Shown: positions 53,458-61,980 of the stretch, piece after piece | How positions within the stretch are numbered: position 1 is the stretch's first letter | How the letters are laid out: each line of letters begins with the position of its first letter | NCBI RefSeq assembly: GCF_000787855.1 | Contig: NZ_BBPQ01000026.1 | Location: forward strand, 1-64,000 | Reading direction: 5' to 3' | Length of the DNA stretch: 64,000 bases | Source of the DNA: Streptacidiphilus anmyonensis | GTDB lineage: Bacteria > Actinomycetota > Actinomycetes > Streptomycetales > Streptomycetaceae | Translations under genes and position numbers: made by a program | Notes under the pieces: model-generated | Seen by the model: the letters and a program-made list of their open reading frames with translations, nothing else | The model's database searches: none | What the model was told of the DNA's origin: nothing

Positions 53458-53576
53458 TTGCGGTGGCCTCCGTCACCGGGAGGGGTGGAGCCGTCCGGGG
53501 ATGGCGGGTCCGGCGGCGGCGTCCACGGGGTGCCGGGGGTTTTGTCGTCGTCACCGCCGTCGTGGGCGAGGACCAT
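53454..53576 (-). CDS. Small proline/aspartate-rich peptide, possible RiPP precursor
   Basis: A 40-residue frame: MVLAHDGGDDDKTPGTPW, then several PPP/DPP/SPDG units and a final GGHRK. AAGGAG lies 7 bases before the ATG, and the stop overlaps the methyltransferase start (GTGA), so the two were translated together. Short genes coupled to PCMT-like methyltransferases can be precursors of modified peptides. No known precursor motif was recognised, so this is a lead only. Confidence 0.45.
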   Translation of the reverse strand: MVLAHDGGDDDKTPGTPWTPPPDPPSPDGSTPPGDGGHRK

Positions 53577-53716
53577 CGGGTGCTCCTTCCGCTCGGTCTG
53601 ATGGTGCATGAGGTAGTGCGGGTGCCGCCCCCTGTGTGCGGGAACAAGCCAGCGGGCGGCACCGTCCCGCCCGGCGGTGAGTCCATCCCCGGGCGGAGAT
53701 CGTGGAGGCCGGCCGC

Positions 53717-53935
53717 TTAGGACGCGGCCTTGATGTTGCCGGGCTCGGTGGTCCACTCGACGCCGCCGCCCGGCGGCAGGACGTACGCGAGCTTCACGGT
53801 GCGGGTGCCGTGGTTACCGATGAGCTGGGTGTCCATCACTGCCCGCAGGGTGCCCGTGCGGCCCGTGGCGGTGTCCTCCACGGTCCGCCCGAGGAGCGGG
53901 TGCCGGTGGTGGCCGAATGAGCCCGGCGCGGTCAT
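53717..53935 (-). CDS. Small hypothetical protein
   Basis: A 72-residue protein: MTAPGSFGHHRHPLLGRTVEDTATGRTGTLRAVMDT... ending PPGGGVEWTTEPGNIKAAS. It looks like a small beta-barrel-type domain. It starts in an ATGA overlap with the stop of the 49-residue gene upstream. Common near XRE/DUF6879 loci in Streptomyces; function unknown. Confidence 0.6.
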   Translation of the reverse strand: MTAPGSFGHHRHPLLGRTVEDTATGRTGTLRAVMDTQLIGNHGTRTVKLAYVLPPGGGVEWTTEPGNIKAAS

Positions 53936-54081
53936 GGGGTCAGTCCTGCCGCGAGGCGTCGGGCGCGGCCGCGTGCGTGCTGGGCGAGGACCAGGGCGCG
54001 GCGCTGGCGGCGTGCCCCGTCGGGGACGTGGACGGTTCGGGTGCCGTCCGGGGCGGTGGTGATCAGGAGCGGTGTCGCCAT
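53932..54081 (-). CDS. Tiny basic protein
   Basis: A 49-residue frame starting MATPLLITTAPDGTRTVHVP, with an arginine/alanine-rich helix after it and ending AAGLTP. GGGAGG lies about 8 bases before the ATG and the stop overlaps the next start (ATGA). Function unknown. Confidence 0.5.
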   Translation of the reverse strand: MATPLLITTAPDGTRTVHVPDGARRQRRALVLAQHARGRARRLAAGLTP

Positions 54082-54325
54082 CGGTCGGTCCTCCCGGTGC
54101 TGGCGTGGTGGCCGCTCGCACCCGCGACGGGGGACACGGGAGCGAGCGGCGCTTCGTGGGCCAGGACCAGAGCCGGGGGAACGGCGCGCGTGTGGTGTGG
54201 TGGCTCCGGTCGTCAGCCGATCACCCTTGCGCCGCCACCGGTTGACGGTGCGTCACTAGGCGATGACTCGAAGGTAGGAGCGTGTGCACCCGGGCCGCGA
54301 GTTTCTTCTACGCAATTGCACGGAA

Positions 54326-55174
54326 CTACGCGTCGAGGGCTGCCAGGGCGTCTGTGATCAGGGTGCGGGCGGCCTCGCCGTAGACGGCGCTGCGGCTCAG
54401 CTCGGCGAAGGCGTGCAGGTAGTCGGCGATCTCGCGGGGCTGTATGACGTTGATCTCCGCTGTCAGGCTCTCCACGCCTACGTGGTGGTCGTCGAACGCG
54501 TAGAACGCTTCCAGGGGCCACACGGTGCGCTCGGCCCCGAACGGGATGATCCCGAGGGAGACGGAGGCGAGCGGCATGACGGCGAGTAGGTGGCGCAGTT
54601 GATCGGCCATCGCTTGCGCCGAGCCGAGTCGGTGCCGCAGCACGGTCTCTTCCAGCAGGAACGCGAAGCGGTGGCCGTCGTAGAGCAGGCGGGAGCGGGC
54701 GACGCGGGCGGCGACGGCGTCGGTCACGTCGTCCGGGGTGCCCTGGAAGCGCGTGATGGACGCCAAGAGGGCGGCTGCGTACCCGGGGGTCTGCAGCACG
54801 CCGGGGACGACGTTGGACACGTAGATGCGGCACAGGCCGGCCTCTTCGTGCCAGGTGTTCCAGTCGCGCTGTGCCTTGCGCATGCCGTCGCGGTGGACGC
54901 GCCGCCATTCCCGGTACATGCCGTCGACCGCGCGGGCGGTGGCGATCAGGTCTCGGGCCTGGTCCTCGGCTCCGCACGCGGTGCACCAGGCACGGATGTC
55001 GGTCTCGGATGGCGGGGTGGTGGCGTTGAGGATGCGGGAGGTCTTCGACGGGTGCCACCCGCACCGGGTGGCCAGCTCCTGCCCTTTGAGTCCGGCGTCG
55101 CGCATCAGCTCGCGCAGGCGTACCGCGACCGCTTGGCGTGCGGCCTGGGCGCTGGACGACGGGGAGACGGGCAT
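54326..55174 (-). CDS. XRE-family regulator with DUF5753 domain
   Basis: A 282-residue protein. The N-terminal helix-turn-helix reads LRELMRDAGLKGQELATRCGWHPSKTSRILNATTPPSETDIRAW (about 18-62). The DUF5753 domain follows (YVSNVVPGVLQTPGYAAALL...FLLEETVLRHRLG...PLEAFYAFDD...SAVYGEAARTLI). Such regulators usually pair with small partner genes in Streptomyces. AGGTAGCC precedes the ATG. The upstream neighbour is the DUF6879 gene, 29 bases away on the same strand. Confidence 0.88.
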   Translation of the reverse strand: MPVSPSSSAQAARQAVAVRLRELMRDAGLKGQELATRCGWHPSKTSRILNATTPPSETDIRAWCTACGAEDQARDLIATARAVDGMYREWRRVHRDGMRKAQRDWNTWHEEAGLCRIYVSNVVPGVLQTPGYAAALLASITRFQGTPDDVTDAVAARVARSRLLYDGHRFAFLLEETVLRHRLGSAQAMADQLRHLLAVMPLASVSLGIIPFGAERTVWPLEAFYAFDDHHVGVESLTAEINVIQPREIADYLHAFAELSRSAVYGEAARTLITDALAALDA

Positions 55175-55203
55175 GGCGGCTACCTGGTGCGGGCGGACAC
55201 GGG

Positions 55204-55998
55204 TCAGACGGCGTACTGGTCGTGCGGAATGGCGCGGTCCCACACTTGCTCGAACGCGGCGGCGGACTGGGCGACCGTGAGCGGGTGGTCGGTGTACGCG
55301 TGGCCTGCCCAGTCGCCCTCACCGGTCCAGTAGTGGACCAGCAGGCGGCGGCCGTCGATCAGCCACAGGTCGTTCGCGGGAAGCAGCAGCCCGGACGCCT
55401 TCGAGCGGGGCAGCCAGCGCACCTGCTCACCCGAGGCGACGTTCAGCGGCGTGACGGCGTGCTCCCACCGGATGTAGTCCGTGACCGGTTCAGAGACGAC
55501 GCGGGCCCGACGCATCACCACGCCGCGGCCGATCGTCTCGCGGACCAGGCCCAGCCACTCGGGCCACCACGAGTGCTCGGGGTCCACGATGGCGTGCCCG
55601 GTGCGGCGGAACTCTTCGAACTCTTCCGCCTCGTCACCGACGCCGTAGGCGTCGCGCAGCTCCAGGTGCACCGCCGTGTGCTCGGCGCTGCGCAGCAGCG
55701 CGGCGAAGTCCGGCACGCCGGGGCGTTCGTGCCACACGGGGCCGGTCGAGTCGGTGAGCGTCGCGAACGCCTGCTGCACGATGGGTTCCATCCGTGCGGG
55801 CAGGCGCACCACGGACTCACCGGCCGGCACGCCGGTCGCGTGCCCGGGTACCCACTCGGTGGCGTCGATCTCCGCCAGCATCCCGGGCGCGGGCTTCCAG
55901 CCTTGGATCACGACCTCCTGTCGCTCCTCGTCCGCCCACACCGTGGGCGAACCGCCACCGCCCGTGCTCGGGTCGATCCCGATGAACCGTAGTCCCAT
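55204..55998 (-). CDS. DUF6879 family protein with fused N-terminal domain
   Basis: A 264-residue protein. The C-terminal 165 residues (FAALLRSAEHTAVHLELRD..., IVDPEHSWWPEWLGLVRETIGRGVVMRRARVVSEPVTDYIRWEH...) are DUF6879. The first 85 (MGLRFIGIDPSTGGGGSPTVW..., ESVVRLPARMEPIVQQAF) correspond to a small protein that I recall as a separate gene in many Streptomyces. Here both are in one frame without a stop. Function unknown; coexpressed with the XRE regulator. Confidence 0.78.
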   Translation of the reverse strand: MGLRFIGIDPSTGGGGSPTVWADEERQEVVIQGWKPAPGMLAEIDATEWVPGHATGVPAGESVVRLPARMEPIVQQAFATLTDSTGPVWHERPGVPDFAALLRSAEHTAVHLELRDAYGVGDEAEEFEEFRRTGHAIVDPEHSWWPEWLGLVRETIGRGVVMRRARVVSEPVTDYIRWEHAVTPLNVASGEQVRWLPRSKASGLLLPANDLWLIDGRRLLVHYWTGEGDWAGHAYTDHPLTVAQSAAAFEQVWDRAIPHDQYAV

Positions 55999-56439
55999 GG
56001 GGTGCTCCGTCCCTCATCGCTTCTACGTCATTGCACGGTTTCGCGGACATGGCGGACCGTCAAGAGCGCACGGGCGCATCCGGGACCCGCCGCTGTCCTG
56101 GGCGATGAAACCGTAGCCCCTCTTCGCGTTGAGCCGCTCCAGGGTGCCGCTGGCCCTGCTGATCTTCCGTTCGGGTGATCGCCAACTATGCTGACACCGA
56201 CCTGAACGTGTCGAGGTCGATCTCCGCCCCGTGCCGTCCGTGGTGCCACGGCACGACGGATTCGCGGTCGGGCCACTTGACGACCAGGAAGGTGCTTTCG
56301 ACCACTACGGTCGGCCTGAGTACCGTTGCACGACAGTCGGCAGACCGGGGGAGCCTCCGAAGATCTGGCCCACTCGAACTCACGGTGCGGTTACGGGTCT
56401 GGCCGGAGTTCCGTGAAGGGCCAGGTCGGGGCCGTGCAT
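55999..56439. other. Intergenic stretch with a hairpin
   Basis: About 440 bases between the DUF6879 start and the IS1380 fragment. A hairpin with arms CGTGCCGT (56230-56237) and ACGGCACG (56248-56255) is present. No gene is supported. Confidence 0.45.
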
Positions 56440-56736
56440 GCAGGATCGTTTCCCTGTGGAAGCCAGCCCGAACACGGCGGGCTCGGCCCGCAGCATCCCG
56501 ACGTCGGACAGGCAGTCCCCGCCCAACGCGACCGCCAGTGCCAGGTCGAGCAGGACCTTCCCGGGATCGTGCACCGCCCGCGGCCTGCGCCACGGTTCCA
56601 GAGCCGCCGACAGCGAGGTGTCGAGGCCGGTCCGACGGGCGGTCTCCACCAGCAGCACCCCACCGGCCTGCGAGACCGCACCGGCACCACCGCCCCGGAC
56701 ACGGACATGCGGATAGAACCCACTACGCTTCTTCAC
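56440..56736 (-). pseudogene. IS1380-family transposase N-terminal fragment
   Basis: From a GTG at 56736 the frame reads VKKRSGFYPHVRVRGGG, then TARRTGLDTSLSAAL, VHDPGKVLLDLALAVALGGDCLSDVGMLRAEPAVFG. This is the N-terminus of an IS1380-type transposase. Similarity stops at about 56440; the DDE core is missing. The flanking sequence to about 56850 probably includes the old IS end. Confidence 0.78.
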
Positions 56737-56779
56737 CTGGAGAGTGCTTCTTTCCCTGCGGCGACCGGACCCTAGACAA

Positions 56780-56808
56780 GCCCTATCGTCCCAGGTCAGA
56801 GGCACTCT
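56780..56808 (+). repeat. IS1380-type end relic, copy 1
   Basis: About 23 of 29 bases match 57605-57633 in the same orientation (GCCCTA..., CCCAGGTCA..., GCACTC). It directly precedes the transposase fragment and so probably belongs to the IS end. Confidence 0.5.
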
Positions 56809-56873
56809 CCGCTTGTTTGATCAAGACCCGGACAAGCCCGCTCGTGAAGGCACGGGGTGGCGGGGCACGGGAA

Positions 56874-57389
56874 TCAACGATTGTTCAGTAGCGCGGGGCA
56901 GGTCCCGACGTCCAGAACCATCGTGTCCGCATTGCCGCTACGCCCGACCCGGGTGAAGCCGAGGGTAGTGTAGAGGTGCACGGCGGGGTTGCCGTCCTCG
57001 ACGCTCAGGCTGAGCCGAGCGACCGGGGCCGGTCCCTCGGCGGCGGCCTGGACCAGCGCCTCCATCAGAGCCCGGCCGTGCCCGCGGCCGCGGTGTTCGG
57101 GCAGCAGGCCGAGGGTCAACTCGGGAACGTCCGCAGCGACGAAGCCGTATCCGGGCTCACTCTCGGGGAGATACCGTGCCCAGGCCGCACCGATCGGTTC
57201 GCCGGCAACGGTCTCCGCGATGACCCCGAAGTCGTCCCTGCGGGGCCAGCCGACGAGGCAGCGCGCGGCGTGCGGCTCAGCGGCGAGCTGCTCGGCAGTG
57301 AACCGCGGCTCGCCGTTACAGTTGTATGCCTCGAGCAGGATGCGCCAGAGGAAGTCGGCGTCGCTAGCGACGGCGGGGCGGAAAGGCAT
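56874..57389 (-). CDS. GNAT-family N-acetyltransferase
   Basis: A 171-residue acetyltransferase. Acetyl-CoA site LTLGLLPEHRGRGHGRALMEALV (about 104-126) matches the Q/RxxGxG/A motif; LSLSVEDGNPAVHLYTTLGFTRVGRSG is the usual C-terminal part. GAAGGA lies before the ATG. It sits between two IS1380-type relics, so it may have been carried or trapped by them. Substrate unknown. Confidence 0.85.
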   Translation of the reverse strand: MPFRPAVASDADFLWRILLEAYNCNGEPRFTAEQLAAEPHAARCLVGWPRRDDFGVIAETVAGEPIGAAWARYLPESEPGYGFVAADVPELTLGLLPEHRGRGHGRALMEALVQAAAEGPAPVARLSLSVEDGNPAVHLYTTLGFTRVGRSGNADTMVLDVGTCPALLNNR

Positions 57390-57763
57390 CAACGTCCTTC
57401 GGGTCGGGAGCGATGCGGGCCGCCCGACGATAGGTCGCCATCCGCAGATCGGCAAGGAGTTTTGTCGCGGAGCGCCTGCCCCGCCTGTCGACCCTCACAG
57501 AGCTGCCGGGAACCTCCGGGCCGACGCCCCAGCCGACGATCACCCGCTACTGGCCTTCACTCCGGGAGTGAACTTCCCCGCACTGCCCATCAGGACCCAG
57601 GAATGCCCTACCACCCCAGGTCAAAAGCACTCCTGGACGTGTTGGCCACTCTCAGCTGCGCTGGCTCGTGAAAGCCCGAGGTTAAGGCATGAGACCAGGC
57701 CCGCCACACGAGCCTGGCTCCACCGGGAGCGCGAGCTCTATGATCGCCGCCGAAGGGGATGCT
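57390..57763. other. Intergenic stretch with IS relic
   Basis: About 370 bases. It contains the second IS1380-type end relic (57605-57633). No gene is supported. Confidence 0.45.
57605..57633 (+). repeat. IS1380-type end relic, copy 2
   Basis: Matches copy 1 at 56780-56808 in the same orientation. The transposase portion is absent here. Confidence 0.45.
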
Positions 57764-58099
57764 ATGGGATTCTGGGACTGGCTCGGCGTGATCCTCGGCG
57801 GCCTGATGGTCGTCACGGCAATCGCGGCAGCAACCATCGGGGTGTTCCGCGAAGGGGAACGATCGACCCTGCGCGGAGCCGCAGGCATGGCTGGGCTCGG
57901 GCTGATTTGGGGCACCAACTCTGTTAAGCCCCTGCACCCGCCCGGTATAGCGACGGACCTGCTCTACGCTGCCGGGATCGCACTTGTGCTCCCCTCGACC
58001 GTGGTCGAGGTGCGATGGAGAAGGGACCGTCGCGCCGAGCGTAAAGCTGCAGCAGCACTACGCGATGCCGCCGACGCGACGCCGCGGCGGGGCAGCTGA
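57764..58099 (+). CDS. Small membrane protein of unknown function
   Basis: A 111-residue protein: MGFWDWLGVILGGLMVVTAIAAATIGVF, a charged stretch, a second hydrophobic segment (AAGMAGLGLIWGT), a third (LLYAAGIALVLPSTVVEV), then a basic alanine-rich tail. AAGGGG lies 7 bases before the chosen ATG; an ATG eight codons upstream is also in frame. No family recognised. Confidence 0.6.
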   Translation: MGFWDWLGVILGGLMVVTAIAAATIGVFREGERSTLRGAAGMAGLGLIWGTNSVKPLHPPGIATDLLYAAGIALVLPSTVVEVRWRRDRRAERKAAAALRDAADATPRRGS

Positions 58100-58680
58100 C
58101 CCAAGAAGCCCCAGGCCGCCCGGCCCGAGCGCGCGGCCGACCGGTGCCGTTCTGTCTGGCCGCCCACAGGTTTTGGCAATTCCTCGGAGCCTAGGCAGGT
58201 ACCCGAGCCTGCGGTACCGCCGGAGGCAGCGTCAGAGCGACTTTTCGGCACCAACGCGGCTGCAGTGGCCTTCGCAACTCGACCTCTCACCGCATCTCGT
58301 CCCGTTGGGAGCTCCCTCGCCACTCTGCCGTTCTGCGGATTTCTCCGCGCTGGACCTGAGCCGATGAGAGTCGGTCAGGTCGCGCACAACAAGAGGATTC
58401 CTCAAGGTGCACGATGGGGAGCGAGTCAGCTGCCGTGACGTCGGTGCACACGGTGACGCTGGGTGCCCGCAGCCGCCCGCTTCGGGCCCGGCACACCACC
58501 TTCGATCGCCCCTTCGGCGTCGTGATCTTCGCCGACGTCAGTGGCGTCCCCCTCTGCACCGCCTGGCAGGCGAGGCTTCCGCGTAGCACCTGACCCGTAC
58601 TCGGCCCGCACGTACCTGCTCGAGGTCCGTCCGGGGCAGAGGAGGCCATGGACGGGGCTTCGCCGCGCTTGAGGGATCCA
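58100..58680. other. Intergenic stretch before the pilus operon
   Basis: About 580 bases. It holds only a possible serpin fragment (58414-58593). No clear terminator for the pilus operon was found. Confidence 0.4.
58414..58593 (+). pseudogene. Possible serpin C-terminal remnant
   Basis: A 59-residue frame ending with ARHTTFDRPFGVVIFADVSGVPLCTAWQARLP. Serpins end with a similar F-ADRPFLF-I-...TG-PLF-G pattern. The rest of the inhibitor fold is absent. Similarity is short and could be chance. Confidence 0.3.
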
Positions 58681-61600
58681 TCAGGCGCTGCCCTTCAGGT
58701 CCCGGTCGTGGAACTGTTGGATGAGCTTCTCGGTCGCGTCTTCCATCTCGACGTCCAGGGCACGCAGTTCTTTCTGGAGGCGGGAGATCACACGCTGTAC
58801 CTCCGCGCGGTTGCCGCAGGCCGCCTCGAGTGCGATCCAGTCCCGGTACAAGCGCTCTGCGGTGGGTTCGACCTCGACGCCCTTGGCGATCGCGGCCCTC
58901 GCCGCGGAGTAGTGGCCGCTCGCGGTCTGGTAGCGGGCGACGGTGTGGGCGGTGTCGACGATGCGCGAGACCATCTCCTGCTGGTCCGGCATACTCCACG
59001 CTGCGGTACTCCCGGCGAAGGGGCGGCCCCGGACCAGCGCGAGCGCGGTCTCGAGGCCGTCGACACCTGCGGGGCCGGCGAGCAGGCCGCTTTCCGCGAG
59101 CTTGCAGAACCGGGTCCAGTCGCAGCGAACCCCGATGAGGGCGGGCAGGACGCCGTCCCGGGACTTGCGGGGCAGCCGCGGATTTCCGTCGGAGGTGTTC
59201 CCGAGGAGGATGCGCACGTCGTGCAGACGCTGTTTGACGGTTCGTTCGTTCCAGGGCGTGATCGGGTTCATGGCGTAGGCGAGGTCGTCGCGCATGCGGC
59301 CTGGCCGCAGGTAGAGGTACGCCGCGACCTCCGCCAGGCGTCGGCCGCGACCGCTGCTGCCGAGCCCGGTGACGTCCACCGGGCCCAGCACCCGGATCTC
59401 CGGAGCATGCAGGTCAGCGGGCCCTGCGACCGCCGCAGACTGCGTCGCCACGCCGTCCGTCTTCGCAGCGGGCGCGGCGACCTGCGTCGGCGGTACGGGG
59501 ACAGGCACGGCCGGCCGCGCGGTCTCGCCTGCCGACTTGGTGAAGGCGAGGAACGGCGTCACCGGTGCGCTCCCGGCAGGCTCCTCAGCGGCGGACTTCG
59601 ACGTGTGGGCCGACGCGGCCGCGCCGGCGAGCCCCGGTTTGGGATCGTCCAGGTCCTGGGAGTCGTCGGCTACCCGGGTCCACGCGCCGGTGGCCTCTTT
59701 GGCGGGCTCTTCGGTGGTGCCCAGGTCGCGCTTGAGGATCTGGTACTCGGTTTCCGTCACGCGCTGCAGGTTGACCGCGGCGGCGCCGGGGGGAACCAGT
59801 TGGGGGTCGGTCGTCGCGCAGTCAAGGACCAGTGCTTCCGGGAACAGCGACTGCAGTCCGTGGGCCGGCAAGGCGAGCGCGACCGGTGCGGTGGGGGAGC
59901 GGGAGATGAGATTGGCGAGCTCCCAGGCGGTCTCGGGGTCGATGTTGTCGGCGGCGACCAGCATCCACGGCATGGAGGCGTCGTGGTCCTGGTAGGCCGT
60001 CAGGAGCAGGTCGGCGAGGTCGGTAACGGCGTGCCGGATCCGGTCGAGGCACCGGATGCGTCCCGTGGCCATCATCGCGGGGAGGCCGGCCTCGACCAGG
60101 CCGGCGCTGAGGACTTGGAGTTCCTGGCCCCACGGACTGGTGGCGGTATCGAGTGCGAGTCCGCGGGCGACCTCGCGGATCTCCTGTGCGCTGCCGTCCA
60201 GGAGCAGGGTGCGCGCGGCGGCGAGGTTGAGGAGCAGCAGCGTGCCGTCGGGCTCGGTGCCGATGGTGGTCAGCATCGGGTAGGGCGCCGCCACGTCGGC
60301 GGCCGTGGCCGGGTCGAGGAGGTCAGCTGTCGGGTCGAGGTTCCACCAGCCGTCCTCGCCGGCGGTGAACGGCGCGATGGGCGGCCCGTCTGCGCGCAGG
60401 TGGATGCCGGTCGGGGTGATCCGGGCCGCCTCGAGCACCGGGAGCGGCTCGTCCTCGGGAATCCGACCGGCCAGGGTGCGCAGCGCCAGGTCGAGCCGTT
60501 CGGCGGTGGGGGCGTCGGCCTGGTTGGCGAGGATCTGCTCCAGCGAGCTGGCCTCGGGAGCAATCGCGATGGTTTCGCCGGGGCGGCGGGAGCGCTGTTG
60601 CAGGGCTCTCTTGATGCCGTATCCACCGACGAGCCCAGCGGCGAGCAGGGCTGCGATCGCGGCGCCGATGCGAAGCTCGCTTCCGGTTTCGGTGGCAGAT
60701 GCCTCGGCGGCTGGCGAGGGCGTGGCAGGGGAGGCGGCTCCGGTCGGCGTGCTGCTCGCAGCCGTTGTGGGCGGCGCTTTGGCCGTGGTGGAGGGGCCGG
60801 GTGCGGTGGGCGCGCCCACCGCAGCCGCGACGGGGCCGGATAGCGCAGCCGCGCTCTGGGACCCGGTCGGCGCCGGAGTCGCCGTCGGTGCGGTCGGTGC
60901 GGCGGTAGGCGTCGCGGCGGGAGAGGTTCCGGTGTGGGAGCCGTCGCCGGTCGGCGCAGGCGGCGGGGTCGGCGTGCGCTCTGGGCTCTCGAGCGCGGGC
61001 GCTGAGGCGGGCTGGGGGATGGTCAGGTGCCAGCCGGGCAGGATGTGGTTGGAATCGGTCAGGTGCGCGCCGCCGGGCTGCTCGATCCGTTGGCTGGCCT
61101 TGAAGATGGCCGGGTAGTCGTCGGCGTTGCCGAGATCGTCTGCGGCGATGCCGGACAGCGTCTCACCGGGCTTCACGATGTGCACCGTCTCGTGGGTGAT
61201 GGATTCGTGCTCGGCGCCGGACTCCTGCGTCCCGTGGCGTGCGGTCCGGTGATCCTCTTCGGCGGACTTGGTGGCGTGGTGTGCGCTGGACGCGGGCGCG
61301 GGGTGCTTGGCGTCGGCGGGTAGCCGCAGGGTCCACCCGGGCACGAGGTGGAGGGTGGAAGCGGTCAGGGTCTGGCCGTCCGTCTGCATGATGCCGTCGT
61401 TGAGGGCGGCGATGTCCTTCCAGCGGGTCCCGTCGCCGAGGTAGTGCTCGGCCAGGCCCCACATGGTCTCGTCGCCGGAGGTGACCTGGTGAACCCTGCC
61501 CTTCCAGCCCGACGCGGCGTCGGCGACGACGTCCGCGGCGACATGGTGCGGGTCGGGTGTGGCGTGGTGGGGGAGGTGGAGTGTCGCCGCCGGCGCGGGG

Positions 61601-61980
61601 GCGGTCTGGGCGATCGCCGTCCCGGTGGTGGGCAGCAGCAGGACGGCCGCGGCGACTAGCGTTGCGGCCAGGTGCTGGCCCGCGCCGAGCACCGGCAGGC
61701 GCGGGGCGGCGCGGTGGCGCAGCACGGCGACGAGTTCGAGGAGAACCTGGAGGGTGAACAGGCCCCAGGCGAGCCAGCCGACGGCGGTGATGGCGCCGAG
61801 GAACAGGCCGCCGTTGTCGGGGCTGGTGAGCGCGTTGGTGGTCTGCTGCCAGGTCGGGACATGGTGTGGGTTGGTGCCCCAGGCCAGCAGGGCGAGCGGG
61901 ACGCCGGCCTCCAGGGCTGCGAGCGCGGTGAGCGCGCCGAGACCCTTAAGCAGGCGGGGGAGCGGGCGCGAGCCCATCAT
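58681..61980 (-). CDS. LysM-BTAD membrane protein of the Tad pilus locus
   Basis: A 1099-residue protein. Order: an N-terminal set of membrane segments (about 10-30, 55-80, 105-125); two LysM-like domains (near TSGDETMWGLAEHYLGDG and VKPGETLSGIAADDLGNADDYP); a long Pro/Thr/Ala-rich linker; a further membrane segment (IGAAIAALLAAGLVGGYG); a large cytosolic region; and a C-terminal winged helix plus BTAD (IRVLGPVDVTG..., TVKQRLHDVRILLG..., YHSARAAIAKGVEVEPTAERLYRDWI-like). LysM with a transcription-type domain on one chain is typical of actinomycete Tad loci, but the role is unknown. Start overlaps the upstream stop (TGATG). Confidence 0.83.
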   Translation of the reverse strand: MMGSRPLPRLLKGLGALTALAALEAGVPLALLAWGTNPHHVPTWQQTTNALTSPDNGGLFLGAITAVGWLAWGLFTLQVLLELVAVLRHRAAPRLPVLGAGQHLAATLVAAAVLLLPTTGTAIAQTAPAPAATLHLPHHATPDPHHVAADVVADAASGWKGRVHQVTSGDETMWGLAEHYLGDGTRWKDIAALNDGIMQTDGQTLTASTLHLVPGWTLRLPADAKHPAPASSAHHATKSAEEDHRTARHGTQESGAEHESITHETVHIVKPGETLSGIAADDLGNADDYPAIFKASQRIEQPGGAHLTDSNHILPGWHLTIPQPASAPALESPERTPTPPPAPTGDGSHTGTSPAATPTAAPTAPTATPAPTGSQSAAALSGPVAAAVGAPTAPGPSTTAKAPPTTAASSTPTGAASPATPSPAAEASATETGSELRIGAAIAALLAAGLVGGYGIKRALQQRSRRPGETIAIAPEASSLEQILANQADAPTAERLDLALRTLAGRIPEDEPLPVLEAARITPTGIHLRADGPPIAPFTAGEDGWWNLDPTADLLDPATAADVAAPYPMLTTIGTEPDGTLLLLNLAAARTLLLDGSAQEIREVARGLALDTATSPWGQELQVLSAGLVEAGLPAMMATGRIRCLDRIRHAVTDLADLLLTAYQDHDASMPWMLVAADNIDPETAWELANLISRSPTAPVALALPAHGLQSLFPEALVLDCATTDPQLVPPGAAAVNLQRVTETEYQILKRDLGTTEEPAKEATGAWTRVADDSQDLDDPKPGLAGAAASAHTSKSAAEEPAGSAPVTPFLAFTKSAGETARPAVPVPVPPTQVAAPAAKTDGVATQSAAVAGPADLHAPEIRVLGPVDVTGLGSSGRGRRLAEVAAYLYLRPGRMRDDLAYAMNPITPWNERTVKQRLHDVRILLGNTSDGNPRLPRKSRDGVLPALIGVRCDWTRFCKLAESGLLAGPAGVDGLETALALVRGRPFAGSTAAWSMPDQQEMVSRIVDTAHTVARYQTASGHYSAARAAIAKGVEVEPTAERLYRDWIALEAACGNRAEVQRVISRLQKELRALDVEMEDATEKLIQQFHDRDLKGSA

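Noticed and set aside
58648-60843. A 731-codon plus-strand open frame
   Set aside because: Antisense of the LysM-BTAD gene; composition typical of antisense high-GC frames.
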